Source: Halodesulfovibrio marinisediminis DSM 17456 (GTDB lineage: Bacteria; Desulfobacterota; Desulfovibrionia; Desulfovibrionales; Desulfovibrionaceae). From it: DNA of 64,000 nt. The stretch lies in contig NZ_FSRG01000005.1 of NCBI RefSeq assembly GCF_900129975.1, positions 558,001-622,000 of the forward strand, written 5' to 3'. The notes under the pieces are model-generated. The model did no database searches. It had not been told where the DNA came from and was given only the letters and a program-made list of their open reading frames with translations. Both the position numbers and the translations under genes were made by a program. Of this stretch, positions 35,795 to 43,530 are shown piece after piece; the stretch's first letter is position 1; each line of letters starts with the position of its first letter.

Positions 35795-36955
35795 TCATTC
35801 AGTGCTTTGCTCAGGTGTTACAGAGTACTCGTAATTTACGACGCTGGGGCGCACAATTTCACTGATTTCAGGATGGATAGATAACTGTTTGTCTCCTTCA
35901 AGGGTGTTTTTCACGATTTCAAGATTTTGTTTAAATAGTGGGACTTGTGGGTGGAAGTTATGCGCTTGTTCAAAAAGTCGTTTTGCATGCGCATAGTTTT
36001 TGTTCTCGTATGCAAAGACTCCAATGTTATTTAGCGCACTGGAATGTTCGCTGTCATAGAGGAGAGTTTGGCGGAATGCGTTGGCTGCATTTTTTTCTGC
36101 GCCTGTGAGGAATAAACGCATTCCCTCAATAAACCAGCCTTCAGCTGGATTGAGTTTTACGTAGTTAATTCCCTGACATGGACATCTGTTGACGTTGCAT
36201 GGGGTAGCGCAGGCATAAAGATTAACGTTTTCATGAATGTTACCAAGAACGGTTCTGTCTCCAGGACAGCGGAAGATGGTTCCGTCTGGTTCCATGCGTA
36301 TAAATGTTTGCCCGCTCTTGCAGTCAACACCGCGGAAGTTGAAAACCATCTTGGTTCCTGCCGTCGGATGGTCGGCGAAGATGTTTTTGATTTCAGACGA
36401 GTAATTTTGCGGATATTTTAAATTATTGTAGATGCCTTTGAATGGACGCGGGGTAATGGGAATGCCGTTGTCTTTAAAGAATGCAACGTCTTTTGGGTAT
36501 CGGGCTTCCATTGTGGGATGCAATACGTAGTTAACTTTAATAGTGAACCCTGCATCTGCAAGCGTATGGTAATTGTCAATAAAATTTTGAACTGCATTTC
36601 TTTTTTCTCGTTCTTCAATATGTAATGATGCATAAATATCATTAACTCGTGAAGGAGATATTTTTTCTGCAAATGCTTTAATTTCTTTTGATAAACTGAG
36701 GTTGGTATCAACACCTATGAAGTGTTTTTTTGTAAGTTGCTCACAAAGAGAAACAAAATTCGGATAAATAAAAGGTTCTCCACCGGTCATGCCAACTAAC
36801 CAGACGTCATCATTTTTGTTAAGGAAGTTTAATAGTGATTCAAAAGTGATAGGATTTGTTATTTTTTCATTTTTATGCGGGAAATAACAGTATGAGCATT
36901 GAAAATTACAATTCCTTGTCATGTTCCATATCATTGATTTGTTGTAATTTAACAT
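35795..36955 (-). CDS. Radical SAM enzyme with SPASM-like cluster region and C-terminal TPR
   Basis: A 386-residue radical SAM protein: C-x3-C-x2-C as CNFQCSYC (residues 16-23), MTGGEPFIYP (about 56), and a cysteine-rich auxiliary region (DCKSGQTF, FRCPGD, CATPCNVNRCPCQG, about 210-265) resembling a SPASM/twitch domain. The last 100 residues form TPR-like helices (AANAFRQTLLYD, ALNNIGVFAYEN, AKRLFEQAHNFHP). Such enzymes modify peptides or sugars. AAGGAA precedes the ATG. It leads the minus-strand cluster, with no small precursor-peptide gene visible beside it. Confidence 0.82.
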   Translation of the reverse strand: MLNYNKSMIWNMTRNCNFQCSYCYFPHKNEKITNPITFESLLNFLNKNDDVWLVGMTGGEPFIYPNFVSLCEQLTKKHFIGVDTNLSLSKEIKAFAEKISPSRVNDIYASLHIEEREKRNAVQNFIDNYHTLADAGFTIKVNYVLHPTMEARYPKDVAFFKDNGIPITPRPFKGIYNNLKYPQNYSSEIKNIFADHPTAGTKMVFNFRGVDCKSGQTFIRMEPDGTIFRCPGDRTVLGNIHENVNLYACATPCNVNRCPCQGINYVKLNPAEGWFIEGMRLFLTGAEKNAANAFRQTLLYDSEHSSALNNIGVFAYENKNYAHAKRLFEQAHNFHPQVPLFKQNLEIVKNTLEGDKQLSIHPEISEIVRPSVVNYEYSVTPEQSTE

Positions 36956-37091
36956 GGTTAAAGTTCCTTGATGTGGTTTGCAAATAATGAGGTGAAGTGG
37001 TAATGAACCTCTGCTTTTTTTCTAGAAAAATTTTTATTTGTAATACGTCAGATTGCTTCTGATGCGAGCGTGTCGCAGGAGATATGGTATA

Positions 37092-37400
37092 ATGGATTTA
37101 CGGGTTTTAGCAGAATTAAAAGAGTACCTTACGGTAAAACAACATACGCCGGGAAGATTGAAGGTTAAAGTTGATTTAGCCATTCGTAATCACCCTAAGC
37201 TGCCGCAATTGCAGAACGCAGCTAAAAGTGGAAGTTCTGCTATCAAAAAGACAAACCTGAACATATTTACGCAAACGCTAACTGTTGACTATGATGTCAA
37301 CATGCTTCCGTTTGAATCGTTACAGGAATTGCTTTCCTGTGATGATCCTGACCGTATTGCTTCATTAGCTACAGAACTTATGGAGAGCGTGAGCGTGTAG
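37092..37400 (+). CDS. HMA_2-like small protein
   Basis: About 102 residues. The segment QHTPGRLKVKV followed by repeat-spaced hydrophobics and LTVDYDVNMLPFE matches the layout of HMA_2-type ferredoxin-fold domains, which lack the CxxC metal site. The start at 37092 has GGAG 10 bases upstream; the longer start at 37053 has none. It is divergent from the radical SAM gene and ends before a terminator, so it is monocistronic. Role unknown; such domains often sit beside metal transporters, but none is here. Confidence 0.62.
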   Translation: MDLRVLAELKEYLTVKQHTPGRLKVKVDLAIRNHPKLPQLQNAAKSGSSAIKKTNLNIFTQTLTVDYDVNMLPFESLQELLSCDDPDRIASLATELMESVSV

Positions 37401-37473
37401 AGGTGGTATAAAACACTACTGCTTATGATTCCCTTTTCTTTTAGGGAAACTTGATATGTTTTCTAAAGCAGAT

Positions 37474-37507
37474 AACACCCTGCAGAGAGTACTCTCTGTA
37501 GGGTGTT
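37474..37507 (+). terminator. Rho-independent terminator after the HMA_2-like gene
   Basis: Arms AACACCCTGCAGAGAGT and its near-perfect complement (one G-U pair), followed by a T-rich run. Stem of about 17 bp, almost no loop. Confidence 0.8.
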
Positions 37508-37696
37508 TTTGTTATTATAAGTATGAATAATAGTGAGTTACCGATTGTGAGAGGCTTTGCGATGGTGCTTTGTTTAATTATAAAAGAAATAATTATGGAG
37601 AACTATTTTAGAAAGTAGCGCAACGTGTTGCAATTAACCAAATTTTTCGTATGAGTATAAGTAGCTAAAGTATTTATATCAGTATGGGAGAATTGC

Positions 37697-39715
37697 ATGG
37701 CAGGTGTTTCAGAAAAAAATGGGCGAGTGAGACATGGTCTTGACGAGCAGCCGTCTGCTAATGACTTTGAAACATTGGTTGCGGAGCATGTTTGCGATGC
37801 TGAAGCCGCCTATTGTTCGGCGGGGCGCCCCTCTGCGCAGGCAGTTCTTCCATACAATTTGTTGCTCAAGGTTCTTGATACAGGACCAATAGCAGTTGCA
37901 TTGTTTTCAGAAGATTGTTCTCCCCTGTACTGGAATGAGTGCTTTGAGGACAATTTTGGTACACTGGAAGGGGCCGGAGCTGAAAAGCTGAGGCAGAAAT
38001 CAACCAGTTTGTGGCGTTGTGTTGGAGAAAGCCTTTTTACAGTAAGAGGGTCTCAGGAGGAAATACGCGGAGAGTGCTGTAAGTTAAGTGAGCACGGTAC
38101 GTATATTTGGTTTGAGACTCGAACACAGGTCGTGCAAGCTGATGAGGCTCGGCGTATATATTTTTTCGTGGCTACAGATATAACCCATCAGAAGACTGCC
38201 CAGATTAGTCTGAAGCAAACACGTGACGAGCTTGAAGAACGAGTAAAAGAGCGTACGACTGTTCTTGCTAGACTAAACAACATGCTCGAAGAGCAGGTTG
38301 AGCGAAGCAGGCTGCAGCAACAGGCTCTTGTTGAAAGTGAAGAGCGTTTCCGAAATATTTTTCTTAATAAGCACGGCATACGTTTTATCTGGGATTCGGT
38401 GACATTTGAAATTGAAGAAATAAATATCGGGGCGGCAGAGTTTTACGGATATGAACAGGATGATATGGTTGGACAGTCGTTACAAGATATTACGGGGATG
38501 TCTGTTGCGGCTATTGAAGACAGAATCGAAGAAGTTAAACGCTCTGGACATGTTTCTTTTACTGCTCTGCATCGTCAGTCAAATGGTGAGATGAAATATG
38601 TAGAAGTTCACTTTGCCGGGGTTAAAAATAAAGGGCGCAGGCTTATTTACGCCTTCATTATTGATATTAGTGAACGAATTGAAGCTGAGCGTAAGGTTCA
38701 TGAGCATCAAAATAACTTAAAGGCGTTAATGAACTCAATGAGCGACTGCGCTCTGCTAGTTGATACGCAGGGGCAGGTTATTACGATGAACCACGCAGCT
38801 GAATTGGAATTTCATTCTGTAGGGCAGCCTGCCGACAGTGTGAATGTGTTTGCGAGATTGGACAAGCAGGTTGTGAATGTATGGCGTAGCGCATTTGAAG
38901 CTGTTTTGCTTATGGGAGTTGCTGAACACATTGAGACGGACGTGAATCGGTGCTGGAATGTGTCTTTTTATCCTGTATTTACAGAGAGTCTGGATATCAG
39001 TGCCGTTGCGATCTATGCAGAAGATATTACTTTTGAAAAACGCACGGCAGAGCAGATGAAGCTGCTTTCCAAGCGTGTTCTTTCTGCACAGGAAGATGAG
39101 CGTAAGCGGATTGGCAGGGAGTTGCATGACAGCACCGCACAGACAATTTCCGGCATTAAGTATTTGTTGGAAAGTGAAGTTGCGCGCATGGAGCGTGGAG
39201 CGGAAGTGGCTCCTGAAAAACTGAGTAAAATGATAGAGTTGTTACAAGGAGCAATTGTAGAACTGCGGCACATCATTATGGCATTGCGTCCAACAATTCT
39301 TGATGATTTGGGACTCATTGCAGCATTACGTTGGTTGCTCAATGAGATATCGATAATGCATCCTGCCTTTATGTTTTCCAGCACGTTTGATCTTTCGGAA
39401 CACGTTTTCAGTGAATTGCAGAAGACCGTCCTTTTTCGTGTCGCTCAAGAAGCACTTTCCAATGCAGCAAAGCATAGCCGAGGAAGTAATATATCGCTTC
39501 ATATCAAGCAGGAAGGTCATAGTTGTGTGTTGTATATTCAGGATGACGGCGAGGGCTTTTCTGTAGAGAACTGTTCAAGAGCCGGTGTTGGGCTTGGCAG
39601 TATGCGTGAACGCGTTGAACTTGCAAATGGTACACTGGATATTTTATCGCTTGAGGGGCAGGGGACATTGGTTCGGGTGGCTGTCCCTCTAGGCGCTGTT
39701 AATGTGACTGACTAG
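37697..39715 (+). CDS. Soluble PAS-containing sensor histidine kinase, NarX/HisKA_3 type
   Basis: A 672-residue kinase with no clear membrane segment. It has an N-terminal PAS (about 55-165), a coiled coil (about 168-215), two further PAS domains to about 450, a HisKA_3 domain (RKRIGRELHDSTAQ, phospho-histidine near 476) and an ATPase domain (DDGEGFSVEN, GVGLGSMRERVE). HisKA_3 kinases usually pair with NarL/LuxR regulators, but none is in this window, so it is an orphan here. GGGAGA precedes the ATG. The cytoplasmic PAS domains suggest an internal redox or ligand signal. Confidence 0.9.
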   Translation: MAGVSEKNGRVRHGLDEQPSANDFETLVAEHVCDAEAAYCSAGRPSAQAVLPYNLLLKVLDTGPIAVALFSEDCSPLYWNECFEDNFGTLEGAGAEKLRQKSTSLWRCVGESLFTVRGSQEEIRGECCKLSEHGTYIWFETRTQVVQADEARRIYFFVATDITHQKTAQISLKQTRDELEERVKERTTVLARLNNMLEEQVERSRLQQQALVESEERFRNIFLNKHGIRFIWDSVTFEIEEINIGAAEFYGYEQDDMVGQSLQDITGMSVAAIEDRIEEVKRSGHVSFTALHRQSNGEMKYVEVHFAGVKNKGRRLIYAFIIDISERIEAERKVHEHQNNLKALMNSMSDCALLVDTQGQVITMNHAAELEFHSVGQPADSVNVFARLDKQVVNVWRSAFEAVLLMGVAEHIETDVNRCWNVSFYPVFTESLDISAVAIYAEDITFEKRTAEQMKLLSKRVLSAQEDERKRIGRELHDSTAQTISGIKYLLESEVARMERGAEVAPEKLSKMIELLQGAIVELRHIIMALRPTILDDLGLIAALRWLLNEISIMHPAFMFSSTFDLSEHVFSELQKTVLFRVAQEALSNAAKHSRGSNISLHIKQEGHSCVLYIQDDGEGFSVENCSRAGVGLGSMRERVELANGTLDILSLEGQGTLVRVAVPLGAVNVTD

Positions 39716-39755
39716 CTCTGTTTTTTTTGAATCTGCCGAAATAGACTTTCTAGAT

Positions 39756-39767
39756 ATACTGCAGTAT
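39756..39767. promoter_or_regulatory. Candidate ArsR-family operator
   Basis: The 12-base perfect palindrome ATACTGCAGTAT lies about 55 bases before the ArsR gene start. ArsR/SmtB proteins bind ATA...TAT palindromes and often repress themselves, so autoregulation is plausible. Confidence 0.4.
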
Positions 39768-39822
39768 CGTTACCGATAAGCAGAATTACTCTGTTGGTAT
39801 ATTAACTTTGCAGGAGGAGCGG

Positions 39823-40182
39823 GTGGCAGAAATTACACCTGTTTGCCAGATAACATGTGTTCATGATGAAGCAGTGGCAGAAGTACGAAAGGCCATGCTC
39901 TCTGCTGAACATATGAGCAGTCTTTCAGAATTATTCAAGATTTTAGGCGATGGAACTCGTGTGCGTATTCTTAATGCATTGTCGCATCATGAACTGTGCG
40001 TATGTGATCTTGTGACGATTATCGGAATGAGTCAGCCGGCTGTTTCACACCAGCTACGATTGTTACGGGCAGCAAAGCTTGTCCGGTATAGGAAAGTTGG
40101 AAAAAACGTATATTATTCCCTTGCTGATGATCATGTGACTGTACTTCTTTCTACAGCTCTCGAACATATTCTTGAAGGGTAA
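39823..40182 (+). CDS. ArsR/SmtB-family metal-responsive repressor, CadC-like
   Basis: About 119 residues with a winged helix. The start is the GTG at 39823, since AGGAGG (39812-39817) lies just upstream of it. Two metal sites of the family can be seen. The alpha3N type has N-terminal cysteines in VCQITC plus ELCVCDL. The alpha5 type is D-x-H-x10-H-x2-E in the segment DDHVTVLLSTALEHILE. This matches CadC/ZiaR proteins that sense Cd, Pb or Zn. The recognition helix segment is MSQPAVSHQLRLLR. No transporter or metallothionein gene is adjacent. Confidence 0.88.
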   Translation: MAEITPVCQITCVHDEAVAEVRKAMLSAEHMSSLSELFKILGDGTRVRILNALSHHELCVCDLVTIIGMSQPAVSHQLRLLRAAKLVRYRKVGKNVYYSLADDHVTVLLSTALEHILEG

Positions 40183-40210
40183 TGTTCTCCCCAGTCAACA
40201 CTGACATACT

Positions 40211-40266
40211 AAAAAAATGGCCAAGCTCCAGCAGCGCATTGCGCAGGTAGAGCTTGGCTTTTTTGT
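40211..40266 (+). terminator. Terminator after the ArsR gene
   Basis: A-run, then CCAAGCTC, an imperfect inner hairpin (GCGCATTGCGC), GAGCTTGG and a T-run. A strong intrinsic terminator shape, possibly working in both directions. Confidence 0.8.
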
Positions 40267-40393
40267 GGTGTAGTATCTTTATGTCAACAAAAAGTAGCAT
40301 TATATCAATGTACTACTTGCATGAGATACACATGGAGCTGGATGTGCGTGGTCTTTTGGGTTTACAGATAATTTTGCACTTGCTATCAAGTCG

Positions 40394-40412
40394 ATATTGG
40401 TCTGACCAATAT
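40394..40412. promoter_or_regulatory. 19-bp perfect palindrome, candidate GntR/FadR-type operator
   Basis: ATATTGGTC-T-GACCAATAT is perfectly symmetric and contains TGGTCTGACCA, the TGGTnnnACCA pattern of FadR/GntR regulators. It lies 57 bases before the GntR gene start, in its promoter region, so self-control of the regulator and the exporter gene behind it is likely. A second TGGT/ACCA-bearing stretch lies at 40421-40440. Confidence 0.75.
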
Positions 40413-40468
40413 GTGTAGCTCTGGTAAACCGACCATGGTAGAGTGAGTTACATATGTAAGGAGTACGT

Positions 40469-41191
40469 ATGCCGTCGTCTGGAAAAGAAACAAACAGTCA
40501 GAGTGCTAAGCAGCGTCGGGTGCATGAAAGCATAGCCGAACAGTTGCGAGATCTCATTACCCGTGGAGAATTTCCTGCGGGTAAACGTCTTCCGTCAGAA
40601 CGTAAGCTTGCAGAAATTTTTTCGGTATCCCGCCATGGAGTGCGTGAGGCATTGCGTAAGCTGGAAGAGCAGGGGCTTGTTTTTTCACGACAAGGGGATG
40701 GAACCTATGTGCGCAAAATAGAAGAAGCACAGGGGAGAAAACCCGTTTCTGCGGCACTGGATAGAAATAAGTGTCGTTACGTCGAAGTGCTCGAATTACG
40801 AAAGGTTATTGAGCCGCAGATAGCTGCTATTGCGGCACAGTATATTACAGAAGAAGAGCTGCAGGAGTTGCGGCGTATTCTGGATGAACAAATTGAAGAA
40901 ATCAGTCAGGGGCGTAATGGCTCCGAAGCAGACTGTGCATTTCATAAGTTAATTGCTGCTGGAACCAGAAACAGCGTTATGCTGGAAATGGTGACGCGTA
41001 TTCACGATATTGTAGCGCAAAGTTTAGAATTTACCTTGGAGAACAGTCATCGCAGACACTGGGCTATTGAGACGCACGAACGTATCTTACGCGCGCTTGA
41101 AAATAGAGATCCTGAGACGGCGCGCAAGGAGATGTATGAACACATAGCGTATGTTGAGTCGCTGGCGCTTTCCGAATTGGAAGGGGAATAG
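40469..41191 (+). CDS. GntR-family transcriptional regulator (FadR/FCD type)
   Basis: A 240-residue regulator. The N-terminal winged helix has RLPSERKLAEIFSVSRHGVREALRKLEEQGLV, typical of GntR. The C-terminal FCD domain has the acidic/histidine residues expected of a metal-dependent ligand pocket (DCAFHKLIAAG, ETHERILRAL). AAGGAG precedes the start. It is followed 42 bases later by a TSUP anion exporter gene, probably its target. The ligand is likely an organic acid or sulfonate-type compound (inference). Confidence 0.92.
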   Translation: MPSSGKETNSQSAKQRRVHESIAEQLRDLITRGEFPAGKRLPSERKLAEIFSVSRHGVREALRKLEEQGLVFSRQGDGTYVRKIEEAQGRKPVSAALDRNKCRYVEVLELRKVIEPQIAAIAAQYITEEELQELRRILDEQIEEISQGRNGSEADCAFHKLIAAGTRNSVMLEMVTRIHDIVAQSLEFTLENSHRRHWAIETHERILRALENRDPETARKEMYEHIAYVESLALSELEGE

Positions 41192-41233
41192 CAATCCGCC
41201 CCTTATTTGTTGTAATGAGAATGGAGAATTTCT

Positions 41234-42031
41234 ATGATTTCAGTGGTGCTTTTGTATCTGGCTGTTGGGGCATTTGCAGGTGTGCTGGCAGGGCTGCTGG
41301 GTATCGGCGGCGGTTTGGTTATTGTTCCGTTGTTGGTGTTTAGTTATACATTGCAGGGAATTCCACCTGAAGTGTTGATGCATCTGGCGCTGGGTACTTC
41401 CCTTGCTTCGATTATGTTCACCTCAGTGGCAAGTTTTAGAGCGCATAATAAGCGTGGTGCAGTTCGGTGGGATGTATTTCGTCTGATTACACCGGGCATT
41501 ATTATCGGTAGCTTGCTTGGGGCAGAAGTTGCTTCACGTATGTCTTCCGGATTTTTGAAAGGCCTTTTTGTTTGCTTTCTCTATTACGTGGGTTCACAGA
41601 TGCTGCTTGGCATCAAACCTAAATCCAGCCGTGAGCTTCCGGGAACAGTGGGTATTACCGGTGTTGGCGGTGTAATCGGTATGGTGTCCAGTATCGTTGG
41701 TATCGGCGGTGGTACTATGTCTGTTCCGTTCCTTTCTTTCTGTAATGTACCGATGCATGTCGCTATTGGGACTGCTTCTGCTATCGGGTTCCCAATCGCT
41801 GTTGCCTCAACTATTGGATATGTGGCTACAGGGCTTTCTGATCCGATAACTCCGGCGTATTCTTTTGGATATGTGTATATTCCGGCTTTGCTCGGAATTA
41901 TTAGTGCTAGTTGGTTTACAGCTCCCCTCGGAGCGAAACTGGCGCACTCCTTACCTGTCGTAAAGCTTAAGAAAATTTTTGCGATATTGTTGTTTGTCGT
42001 GGCAACTAAAATGCTATTGAGTTTGTTTTAA
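41234..42031 (+). CDS. TSUP family (TauE/SafE) membrane anion exporter
   Basis: A 265-residue membrane protein with about eight hydrophobic segments and the duplicated signature LGIGGGLVIVPLLV (about residue 23) and GIGGGTMSVPFLSF (about 156), typical of the TauE/SafE/TSUP family. Members move sulfite, sulfoacetate, lactate or other small anions. In a sulfate reducer, sulfite or a sulfonate product is a fair guess. It ends before a terminator, so GntR-TSUP looks like a two-gene operon. Confidence 0.9.
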   Translation: MISVVLLYLAVGAFAGVLAGLLGIGGGLVIVPLLVFSYTLQGIPPEVLMHLALGTSLASIMFTSVASFRAHNKRGAVRWDVFRLITPGIIIGSLLGAEVASRMSSGFLKGLFVCFLYYVGSQMLLGIKPKSSRELPGTVGITGVGGVIGMVSSIVGIGGGTMSVPFLSFCNVPMHVAIGTASAIGFPIAVASTIGYVATGLSDPITPAYSFGYVYIPALLGIISASWFTAPLGAKLAHSLPVVKLKKIFAILLFVVATKMLLSLF

Positions 42032-42057
42032 CTGATACAAATCAGCATAATCTATTG

Positions 42058-42090
42058 AGGCACTCTATTCATGTTAGAATGAGTGCCTTT
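42058..42090 (+). terminator. Terminator after the TSUP gene
   Basis: AGGCACTC and GAGTGCCT pair around a 15-base loop, followed by a seven-T run. Confidence 0.85.
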
Positions 42091-42300
42091 TTTTATGCGT
42101 AGTGGTAAGTGGGGATGCAGGTTGATGGTTGGTATCTTAGGATATTCTTCGCGTATGTGAAATTACGTCCCTGATTTCCGGGAAATTTGAGCATACAGTT
42201 TTGTGATAGCGGGTATGGAAATGACGCTGTTGTGCTCGACGTAATTTGAAAAATGTGAACTCAGTCATTTGTCTCTGGCATTCAACAGTACGAGGTGGAT

Positions 42301-43530
42301 GTGAAACAGGTTATCCGTTTATTGGTTATAGGGGCAGCATGTTTATTGCTTCTGTTGGTAACTGGTTGTGGTTCTGAAGAAAAGCAGCAGGGTGTGAAAG
42401 ACAGTAGCTGGGAAGAGCATGTGGCACTCGCAAAGGGTTCGACTGTGCGTTTTTATATGTACGGCGGCATGAATAATGTGAACGATTGGATTGATAATGT
42501 GGTTACGCCTGCTGTTAAGGAACAGTACGGGGTTACCATTGAGCGAGTGCCAATGAGTGCACCTGTCTTCATGAACAAAATGCTTGCTGAAAAGAGTGCC
42601 GGAAAAGCAAAAGGCAGCATTGATCTGCTTTGGATTAATGGGGAAAATTTTAAAAATGCACGAAAAACAGATTTGCTTGAAGGACCTGTGACGCAGCTTT
42701 TACCTAACTTTAAAGCGTATGTGAATCCTGATGAAGCCTCCACAGATTTTGGATATCCTGTTGAAGGGTATGAGGCTCCATATGGTCGCGCTCAATTTGT
42801 TTTTGAGTACGACAGCGTCCGTACACCGAAACCACCAATATCCTTTGCAGCTCTAAAAGAGTGGGTAAAAGAGAATCCGGGACGATTTACCTACCCGTCT
42901 CCACCGGATTTCACAGGCTCTGCATTTATTCGTCAGGCCTTCTATGCTGTAACAGGTGGGCATACGCAGTATTTAGGTGGATTTGATCAAGCGCTGTATG
43001 ATGCGAATGCACCAAAGCTTTGGGCCTACTTGAATGAAATCGCTCCATATCTGTGGCAGGAGGGAAGAGCATACCCTAAGGATCCTGCATTTCAGGCTAC
43101 GCTGTTTTCACGTGGTGAAATTGACATGATGATGGCATATCACCCGACCCATGCACAAAACCGTATTTTAGATGGAACCTACCCAGAAAGTGTGCGTACT
43201 TTTGTTATGAATGAAGGTTCTATTTACAATACGCACTTTACAGCAATTCCCAAAAATGCCTCCAATAAGTCCGGTGCACTGGTTGTAATGAACTATCTGA
43301 TTTCTCCTGAGGCACAACTTTCCAAATTTTCACCAAAAGTGTGGGGGGATTTTCCTGTTTTGGATATGAATAAGCTACCTACAGATACGGCAGCACAGTT
43401 TGCTGCGGTTAACCTTGGCGTAGCAACATTGAAACCTGCTGAGTTGAACGCCGTAGCCGTTCCTGAAATTCCTTCTGAGTGGTTGGAGGTATTGGAAAAA
43501 GGCTGGGAAAAGCATGTCCTTAAAAAATAG
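42301..43530 (+). CDS. YnjB-like extracellular substrate-binding lipoprotein
   Basis: About 409 residues, an ABC-type binding protein of the YnjB kind, with a signal peptide and lipobox VTGCGS. I prefer the GTG start at 42301, with GAGG 5 bases upstream; a GTG at 42295 overlaps that site. The YPSPPDFTGSAFIRQAFY and NGENFKN segments agree with this family. In E. coli the protein comes with ynjC and ynjD, but neither a permease nor an ATPase is here. Its end overlaps the nucleoside hydrolase start by 17 bases, which suggests that it binds a nucleoside-like ligand. Confidence 0.75.
   Translation: MKQVIRLLVIGAACLLLLLVTGCGSEEKQQGVKDSSWEEHVALAKGSTVRFYMYGGMNNVNDWIDNVVTPAVKEQYGVTIERVPMSAPVFMNKMLAEKSAGKAKGSIDLLWINGENFKNARKTDLLEGPVTQLLPNFKAYVNPDEASTDFGYPVEGYEAPYGRAQFVFEYDSVRTPKPPISFAALKEWVKENPGRFTYPSPPDFTGSAFIRQAFYAVTGGHTQYLGGFDQALYDANAPKLWAYLNEIAPYLWQEGRAYPKDPAFQATLFSRGEIDMMMAYHPTHAQNRILDGTYPESVRTFVMNEGSIYNTHFTAIPKNASNKSGALVVMNYLISPEAQLSKFSPKVWGDFPVLDMNKLPTDTAAQFAAVNLGVATLKPAELNAVAVPEIPSEWLEVLEKGWEKHVLKK

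Noticed and set aside
42095-42295. Possible TPP riboswitch before the YnjB-like gene
   Set aside because: The conserved CTGAGA and ACCTGA elements are not present.
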